NCBI GenBank assembly: GCA_008975185.1
Contig: BFAU01000132.1
Location: 1-5,490 of the forward strand
Source: a bacterium MnTg04
GTDB lineage: Bacteria; Pseudomonadota; Gammaproteobacteria; Steroidobacterales; MnTg04
Length of the DNA: 5,490 nucleotides
Direction of reading: 5' to 3'
This document shows, one piece after another, positions 1-4,342 of this stretch. Position numbers and translations under genes: made by a program. The first letter of the stretch is position 1; the number at the start of each line of letters is the position of its first letter. Under the pieces are notes generated by a model, which did no database searches, was not told the origin of the DNA, and saw only the letters and a program-made list of their open reading frames with translations.

Positions 1-15
1 GGTCGTAGTTTCTGG

Positions 16-807
16 TTACCAATGGTTGCGTAGCTCGCGCAGCCTGAGAAAGACATCTTTGGGTGACGGTGCGTTACCAAGTTCGGGAAACGACTCCTGC
101 AATCGTGCGATGACCGTCGGGCTCCGCAGGCGGAAAAACGTATTGATTTCCTTTTCCTGTGCGAGTGTCGTCACGATACCGTTTTCCGGATCCTGATTTT
201 CGTAGGTCTCGAGCAGGTCCTTTGCCACCCGATTGTCGGGTTCTCGGTCAAGCGTAAAGCGGAGATTATTCAGTATGTAGTCGTGCCCGGGATAAATACG
301 TGTATTCGACGGAAGTTTATCGAGCTGGTTTACGAACGTGTCATACAACTGGTTCGGGTGCCCGCCGTTATGACAGTTACCGGCGCCGGCATTAAATAGC
401 GTATCGCCGCTGAACAGAGCCGGCTGATCGGTATGTGATAGTAGACAAATATGGCTCATCGTGTGGCCGGGAGTATCGAGGCATTCGAGCTCCACGGTCT
501 TACCCACTTTGACGACATCCCCGGCGCCGACACCCCGATCCATGTTGGGAATGATTTTTGCTGCGTTGGCATGGGCAATGATTTTGGCGCCGGTCTCCGC
601 AACCATTGCCTGGTTGCCGCCGATATGGTCACCGTGCTCATGTGTGTTGAGGATCTTGGATATGGTCCAGCCGTGTTTTTCTGCGGCCGCGAGGCACTTG
701 CGGTAATCCAGTGGATCGACCGCCATTGCGTCACCGGTTTCGGGGCAGGCGATCAGGTAATTGAAGTTGCGATACGCATTTGCGGTCCAGATTCTCTCAA
801 TTATCAC
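16..807 (-). CDS. gloB: Glyoxalase II-like hydroxyacylglutathione hydrolase (metallo-beta-lactamase fold)
   Basis: Predicted 263-residue cytosolic thioesterase. Classical glyoxalase II hydrolyses S-D-lactoylglutathione to D-lactate and glutathione, the second step of methylglyoxal detoxification. The metal-binding motif THEHGDH is at residues 55-61 (ligands H56, H58, D60, H61). H115 lies in TPGHTMSH, the bridging D135 in FSGDTLF, and H175 in YPGHDY, so all seven ligands of the binuclear site are present. The C-terminal region (NNLRF, then TLAQEKEIN, then a final basic stretch) matches the HAGH C-terminal domain, and the length is normal for the family. The start is GTG at 807: an in-frame TGA directly precedes it, and AGGGGA at 815-820 sits 7 nt upstream. 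TATATC at 838-843 (minus strand) is a possible -10 box. The loop after D135 reads GAGNCHNGGHP instead of the canonical GCGKFYEGT, so two glutathione contacts are changed and the substrate could differ. The fold and enzyme class are secure; the gene symbol is less so. Confidence 0.9.
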   Translation of the reverse strand: MIIERIWTANAYRNFNYLIACPETGDAMAVDPLDYRKCLAAAEKHGWTISKILNTHEHGDHIGGNQAMVAETGAKIIAHANAAKIIPNMDRGVGAGDVVKVGKTVELECLDTPGHTMSHICLLSHTDQPALFSGDTLFNAGAGNCHNGGHPNQLYDTFVNQLDKLPSNTRIYPGHDYILNNLRFTLDREPDNRVAKDLLETYENQDPENGIVTTLAQEKEINTFFRLRSPTVIARLQESFPELGNAPSPKDVFLRLRELRNHW

Positions 808-814
808 TCATCAT

Positions 815-820
815 TCCCCT
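815..820 (-). promoter_or_regulatory. Ribosome-binding site deciding the GTG start of the glyoxalase II-like gene
   Basis: The minus strand reads AGGGGA, then 7 nt, then GTG. Two ATG triplets lie in the spacer but are not usable in this frame, because a TGA codon immediately precedes the GTG. This fixes GTG at 807 as the most likely start. Confidence 0.65.
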
Positions 821-837
821 GGGAAAGCCCGTTGACG

Positions 838-1027
838 ATATACCTCAGGTGTCCGCGACGGTACCATGCATTACGGCGAGGTTGCATCGATGATTAATGC
901 CTGTCAAGAATGTTTCGATGACATTGCCGCATCTCTGCCAGGGGGCATCTGTGGCATGCGATGGAAGCGCTTATACGCATGTCCCCGTTGAGCAATCTAA
1001 AATGTTTTCTTGTCTCCGGAACTTCTC
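838..1027. other. Divergent intergenic region between the glyoxalase II-like and exporter genes
   Basis: This spacer must contain the promoters of both flanking genes. I could not find a convincing -35/-10 pair for the exporter: TTATAC at 971-976 resembles a -10 box but lacks a -35 partner. A 16-bp-period imperfect direct repeat is present (GCATCTCTGCCA at 929-940 and GCATCTGTGGCA at 945-956). TGCCA/TGGCA form a short inverted pair at 936-940 and 952-956. CATGCG at 955-960 and CGCATG at 976-981 form a perfect 6-bp inverted pair around the TTATAC. These could be operator elements, but all are short enough to arise by chance. Confidence 0.3.
890..991 (+). CDS. Possible small Cys-containing peptide (33 aa) upstream of the ABC exporter
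   Basis: Short ORF in the divergent spacer. From ATG 890 it gives 33 residues and ends at TGA 989-991. GAGG at 878-881 lies 8 nt before the ATG, a well-placed Shine-Dalgarno. An in-frame ATG at 866 would give 41 residues but has poorer spacing. The product has four cysteines (C5, C8, C21, C31), an acidic first half (CQECFDDIAASLPGG) and a basic, aromatic second half (ICGMRWKRLYACPR) after a Gly-Gly. It is on the same strand as the exporter, ending 36 nt before its ATG. I do not recognise a family. The Gly-Gly context fits the double-glycine leader consensus poorly: there is a hydrophobic residue at -4, but no Glu at -8 or Leu at -7 and -12. It could be a peptide gene, a regulatory leader ORF or chance; ORFs this short occur often by chance. 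Confidence 0.25.
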   Translation: MINACQECFDDIAASLPGGICGMRWKRLYACPR

Positions 1028-2851
1028 ATGACTGACCAGCGCAACCATTCCGTCGGCTTCGTTTCGCGCATCTTTGGTGTGTTTGGATACAGTCGCCGCG
1101 CGCTGCATCTGGTGTGGACAACCAGTCGGGCGCTTACCTTTACGCTCGCGATTTTGACGCTGATTTCGGGAGTCCTGCCGGCTGCAATCGCCTACATCGG
1201 GCTATTTATTGTGGACGGCGTGGTGGCGGCGATGACATCGAGCTCACCCGATATGCGTCGAGTGTTGTGGTTGGTTCTAATTGAAGCAGGGGTCGTCATC
1301 TCGCTTGCAGCCAGTCAACGTGGAATATCGGTGAGCCAATCGTTGCTGCGTGCACTTCTCGGCCAACGCGTCAATGTGATGATCCTCGAGAAGGCGCTGA
1401 CACTACAGCTTGCCAACTTCGAAGACTCGGAGTTTTACGACAAGCTTACACAGGCAAGGCGCGAGGCCTCGAGTCGGCCGCTCAGCCTTGTCAATCGTAC
1501 CTTCGGGCTCGTGCAGAACGCGATTTCCCTCACCAGTTACGCTGTATTGTTGTCTGCATTTTCCCCCTGGGCCGTCGTAATTTTGGTTGGCGCCGGGCTG
1601 CCATCGTTTTTTGCCGAAGCAAAATTCTCCGGCGACGCTTTTAGACTGTTTCGTTGGCGCTCTCCAGAGACCCGTATGCAAATGTACCTGGAAACGGTCA
1701 TCGCGCGAGAAGACGGCGTCAAGGAAGTCAAGCTTTTCCAACTGGGTCCGCGGCTTCTGCAACGCTATCGCGATATCTTCAACAAGCTTTTCGTAGAGGA
1801 TCGTCGCCTGGCCTTGCGCCGCGATAGCTGGGGCTTTGTGCTTGGGCTGCTATCGACGGCAGCCTTTTACGGTGCCTATGCGTGGATCGTAATAACGACG
1901 ATGAACGGAGGAATAACGCTCGGTGCGATGACGATGTACCTGGTGCTGTTCAGGCAAGGACAGACAGCTGTTGCCGCAAGTTTGTCGGCGATTAGCGGCA
2001 TGTACGAGGACAATCTCTACCTTTCTAATCTGTACGACTATCTCGGACAAGCCGTCCCGGTGCGCAAAGGTGACGCAAAATACGGACCGGAGCCCCAGCG
2101 TGGAATCGAATTCAAAAACGTGTCATTTCATTATCCTGCCTCGAATGGAAAAGCGCTGAATAACATCAGCCTGACAATTCGCCCCGGCGAGAGTCTCGCG
2201 CTGGTCGGTGAGAACGGATCGGGGAAGACGACACTGATCAAACTGCTGACCAGGCTTTACGACCCGACCGAGGGTTGCATCATGCTCGACGGGCTGGACT
2301 TGCAGAAATGGGATGTCGAAGCCCTCCGCCAGCGTATTGGCGTAATCTTTCAGGACTTTGGTCGTTATCAATTCTCTGTCGGCGAAAATATCGGTGCAGG
2401 AGATGTCCGGTATATCGACGACGCCGAGCGTTGGGCGACGGCGGCCGAGACAGGGATGGCCGCGTCGTTCATCGAAGAAATGCCCGATGGTTACGAAACA
2501 CAACTTGGCCGGTGGTTTAAAGGCGGCCGTGAGCTGTCCGGCGGGCAGTGGCAGAAAATCGCTCTCTCGCGGGCCTTTATGCGCAGCGATGCGGACATAC
2601 TGGTGTTGGATGAGCCAACTGCGGCGTTGGACTCGGCATCGGAGGCGGCGATATTCGATCATTTCCAGTCAGAGAGCCATAACAAGATGACGATTCTGAT
2701 TTCGCATCGATTTTCAACGGTCCGCATCGCTGACCAGATCATTGTCATTCACAAAGGTGAAATCCTGGAACAAGGGAACCACGAAAGCTTGCTCGCAATG
2801 AACGGGCAATACGCGCACCTGTTCAAGCTTCAAGCCAAGGGTTACCAGTAA
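1028..2851 (+). CDS. ABC exporter, fused transmembrane and ATP-binding domains
   Basis: Half-size ABC exporter of 607 residues, expected to homodimerise in the inner membrane and pump a peptide, lipid or small molecule outward. Hydrophobic segments lie at about residues 37-62, 80-98, 160-200 (a pair) and 265-320 (a pair), consistent with a six-helix type IV exporter fold. The ATPase follows: A-loop Y369, Walker A GENGSGKTT 394-402, Q-loop Q442 in VIFQDFGRY, signature LSGGQWQ 503-509, Walker B ILVLDE 524-529 followed by the D-loop, and H-loop H560. All are intact. There is no N-terminal C39 peptidase domain. The QDF..Y Q-loop and the Trp after LSGGQ are, as I recall, also seen in NisT/SpaT-type peptide exporters, but this does not fix the substrate. 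I chose ATG 1028 because CGGAA lies 7 nt upstream; a TTG at 1010 would add six residues but has no ribosome-binding site. The next gene is convergent, 55 nt away. Confidence 0.92.
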   Translation: MTDQRNHSVGFVSRIFGVFGYSRRALHLVWTTSRALTFTLAILTLISGVLPAAIAYIGLFIVDGVVAAMTSSSPDMRRVLWLVLIEAGVVISLAASQRGISVSQSLLRALLGQRVNVMILEKALTLQLANFEDSEFYDKLTQARREASSRPLSLVNRTFGLVQNAISLTSYAVLLSAFSPWAVVILVGAGLPSFFAEAKFSGDAFRLFRWRSPETRMQMYLETVIAREDGVKEVKLFQLGPRLLQRYRDIFNKLFVEDRRLALRRDSWGFVLGLLSTAAFYGAYAWIVITTMNGGITLGAMTMYLVLFRQGQTAVAASLSAISGMYEDNLYLSNLYDYLGQAVPVRKGDAKYGPEPQRGIEFKNVSFHYPASNGKALNNISLTIRPGESLALVGENGSGKTTLIKLLTRLYDPTEGCIMLDGLDLQKWDVEALRQRIGVIFQDFGRYQFSVGENIGAGDVRYIDDAERWATAAETGMAASFIEEMPDGYETQLGRWFKGGRELSGGQWQKIALSRAFMRSDADILVLDEPTAALDSASEAAIFDHFQSESHNKMTILISHRFSTVRIADQIIVIHKGEILEQGNHESLLAMNGQYAHLFKLQAKGYQ

Positions 2852-2875
2852 AAGCCCGGAGTTGTCCGACAGGCT
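2849..2875 (-). terminator. Weak intrinsic terminator candidate for the 2OG dioxygenase gene
   Basis: A bulged hairpin: AGCC/GGCT outer stem (2853-2856 with 2872-2875), CGGA/TCCG inner stem (2857-2860 with 2865-2868), GTTG loop and a 3-nt bulge. Read on the minus strand it ends in TTTT and lies about 30 nt past the stop codon at 2907. It overlaps the stop codon of the convergent exporter gene. The short U tract and the bulge make it weak. Confidence 0.35.
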
Positions 2876-2906
2876 CCTGGACCGTGAGAAGTCCAGATCC
2901 CGGCAT

Positions 2907-3521
2907 TCAGAAGACCGGTATCGGGCTGTCATCCAGTCGAGTCAGGCGGTATGCCAAGGTTACGCGTAACTCCTGGCAATTGCGGGTCGGGCCTCTGCCC
3001 CAGTGCGGGTATCGCGCATCAAAAAAGACCACGCGCCCGGGTTTTGGTATGACCGACAGAATGACATCGTTGCGTTGTTCATTATAAAACAAGGTTTCGC
3101 CGCCATCGTGTATGGTCCATTTCGGATTCAAATATACCAGCACCGTATACCATCCTTCCTCGTCCGTCTGTCTATCTGTGTGCACAGCGTTATCCAGTCC
3201 GTAGGTCTGGCCATTAAGAAATACCTCGCGGACAAAAAAACTCGATGGCTGAAATCGATCCGCTAGCTTTTCCCAAATTTGGCGAATTCGGTCGTCCGCC
3301 TCTTCCATCGTCGATGGGATGCCGGGCTCATTTTCGATGCTCATCAAGGTCGCGCCCCAAAACCTGTTACTGGTGTTGTCATCCGCCGTATCACCGTATC
3401 GCCAACCGGCCGTGCAGGATCTTACTCCCCAAGTGTAGGTCATGAGGATTAGATCCGAGCCCAGCAAGTCGCCGAACAGGTTATCGATGACCGCGATTAC
3501 CCGTTTTTCTTTAGTGGCCAT
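2907..3521 (-). CDS. 2-oxoglutarate/Fe(II)-dependent dioxygenase (prolyl hydroxylase-like)
   Basis: Predicted soluble 204-residue oxygenase. The family uses Fe(II), O2 and 2-oxoglutarate to hydroxylate a substrate, releasing succinate and CO2. The facial triad is visible: H114 and D116 in AVHTDRQ, and the distal H173 in RYPHWGRGP. R186 in ELRVTLAYR is placed to bind the 2-oxoglutarate carboxylate. The jelly-roll strands around WYTVLVYLNP, GGETLFYN and PGRVVFFDARYPHW match the 2OG-FeII_Oxy_3 (PF13640) pattern of prolyl-4-hydroxylase-like enzymes. No signal peptide is seen. ATG 3521 is the only good start; an in-frame TGA lies about 11 codons upstream and AAGAGA gives a weak ribosome-binding site. 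TTGTCA/CAGAAC on the minus strand near 3588-3616 is a poor promoter candidate. The substrate cannot be read from the sequence: free amino acids, peptides, small molecules and protein residues are all possible for this family. It converges on the exporter, so it is not co-transcribed with it. Confidence 0.85.
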   Translation of the reverse strand: MATKEKRVIAVIDNLFGDLLGSDLILMTYTWGVRSCTAGWRYGDTADDNTSNRFWGATLMSIENEPGIPSTMEEADDRIRQIWEKLADRFQPSSFFVREVFLNGQTYGLDNAVHTDRQTDEEGWYTVLVYLNPKWTIHDGGETLFYNEQRNDVILSVIPKPGRVVFFDARYPHWGRGPTRNCQELRVTLAYRLTRLDDSPIPVF

Positions 3522-3772
3522 ACGCTTAACGTCTCTTGTACAGAGTAAAAATCAGGCTTGCGATGGTAGCACAGCAGCCATTGATGAGTTCTGGACCTAC
3601 CGTGGCCGGATGACAATTCCGGGCTATCGAATTCTGTTGCCTTTTGTCTGGCCCCATCAATAAAATCAACCGCTTGCCTCTTTAGGCCCGACAGCAATTG
3701 CCAGATTAATGTGACGGCGATCACGGGCATAGAAAAACAAAGCATTCATAATCATCATCCAGTGGCCTGACC
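3522..3772. other. Divergent intergenic region upstream of the dioxygenase and DUF4124 genes
   Basis: A 251-nt spacer between two divergent genes. The right third holds a CRP-like operator and a -10 box for the rightward gene, described separately. The left part has only a weak leftward promoter candidate. An 82-codon minus-strand frame (3497-3745) with a hydrophobic N-terminus crosses it, but it overlaps the dioxygenase start by 25 nt, lacks a well-spaced ribosome-binding site and would contain the operator. I therefore treat the stretch as non-coding. Confidence 0.6.
3710..3752 (+). promoter_or_regulatory. Candidate class II CRP/FNR-family promoter
   Basis: TGTGA at 3710-3714, six bases, then TCACG at 3721-3725 matches nine of ten positions of the TGTGA-N6-TCACA consensus bound by CRP-type regulators. 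CATAAT at 3747-3752 matches five of six -10 positions. If the hexamer occupies -12 to -7, transcription starts near 3759 and the palindrome is centred exactly at -41.5, the classical class II activator position. The -35 sequence (CGGGCA at 3724-3729) is poor, as expected for an activator-dependent promoter. The predicted leader is only about 14 nt. This is inferred from motif and spacing alone. Confidence 0.45.
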
Positions 3773-4255
3773 ATGAAAAAATTAACCGCAATCACAATCC
3801 TGATTTTCGCATTTTGCACTGGCGCAAACGCTGATGTATGGACGTGGGTGGATGTCAAGGGCGGCATCCACTTTGTCGATACGGTCATCCCGATCTATAC
3901 TTGGCTGGATGAGCGCGGCAGTGTTCATTTCGCCGATAAGCCGGGGCACGAGGGCGCAACGCCCGTAAAACTCGTGTGGCATTCTTCCGGTACTCTGTCC
4001 GAGGCGAGCGCCGATGAGGTTCAAGAAGACACCGACAGCGACGCGTATCCGGGAGAGACTGACGAGGAGAGACTCGATCGAGAAATGGCGGAGGCGTATT
4101 ATTGCAAGCAATCCAAAGAGATCCACGAAACCTATATCAATGCGCCGCGACTTTTCACGACCACCGAGGACGGCCAGCGAGAATATCTTTCCGATGAGGA
4201 AGCGGCAACAACGATTGCCGAAAGCGAAGCCAAGGTCAAAGAGTGGTGCAATTAG
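3773..4255 (+). CDS. Secreted DUF4124-type protein with a duplicated WxD..G.xHFxD motif
   Basis: 160-residue protein with a Sec signal peptide: MKK, a hydrophobic core (residues 4-15) and probable cleavage after ANA at residue 20. The mature N-terminus carries the DUF4124 signature twice: WTWVDVKGGIHFVD at 23-36 and YTWLDERGSVHFAD at 42-55, a period of 19 residues with seven identities in 14. An acidic, low-complexity linker follows (about 76-105). The C-terminal segment from YYCKQ to EWCN has C111 and C159 and the phrase EYLSDEE, typical of DUF4124 proteins, which often end this way; the two cysteines could form a periplasmic disulfide. The molecular role of the family is unknown. ATG 3773 is supported by the signal peptide; the ribosome-binding site is weak (AGTGG at 3761-3765, 7 nt upstream). 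It has its own candidate promoter and is divergent from the dioxygenase, so it is probably monocistronic. Confidence 0.82.
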   Translation: MKKLTAITILIFAFCTGANADVWTWVDVKGGIHFVDTVIPIYTWLDERGSVHFADKPGHEGATPVKLVWHSSGTLSEASADEVQEDTDSDAYPGETDEERLDREMAEAYYCKQSKEIHETYINAPRLFTTTEDGQREYLSDEEAATTIAESEAKVKEWCN

Positions 4256-4297
4256 TCAAACAGCCGGCCAGTCTCTGAAATAGTCAGACCACAAAGA

Positions 4298-4321
4298 AAC
4301 GGGGCCGCATGCGACCCCGTT
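4298..4321 (-). terminator. Intrinsic terminator after the VWA gene
   Basis: AACGGGG at 4298-4304 and CCCCGTT at 4315-4321 form a perfect 7-bp GC-rich stem around a 10-nt loop. Read on the minus strand the hairpin runs into TTTCTTTG, a U-rich tail, 22 nt beyond the VWA stop codon. On the plus strand only two T follow before CCC, so it would serve the DUF4124 gene less well, although it lies about 43 nt past that stop and may work partly in both directions. Confidence 0.7.
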
Positions 4322-4342
4322 CCCAGCCCTGCACGCTGTTGC

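Noticed and set aside
832..837. TTGACG as a plus-strand -35 box for the mini-ORF or exporter
   Set aside because: No acceptable -10 hexamer lies 16-19 bp downstream, where the sequence is GC-rich.
451..897. 148-codon plus-strand open frame
   Set aside because: Mostly antisense to the glyoxalase II-like gene, with no family motifs and no good ribosome-binding site.
1010..1027. TTG at 1010 as the exporter start
   Set aside because: No Shine-Dalgarno precedes it, while ATG 1028 has CGGAA 7 nt upstream. The six extra residues add no recognisable feature.
2123..2662. 179-codon minus-strand open frame
   Set aside because: Antisense to the ATPase domain of the exporter, where Walker and signature motifs prove the other strand is coding.
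2877..2896. CTGGAC/GTCCAG hairpin as the exporter terminator
   Set aside because: The stem is perfect over 6 bp but no T-run follows on either strand, so it does not meet the pattern of an intrinsic terminator.
3497..3745. 82-codon minus-strand frame with a hydrophobic N-terminus
   Set aside because: Overlaps the dioxygenase start by 25 nt, has no well-spaced ribosome-binding site, contains the CRP-like palindrome, and starts only 27 nt from a divergent gene. A small membrane peptide cannot be excluded, but nothing supports it.
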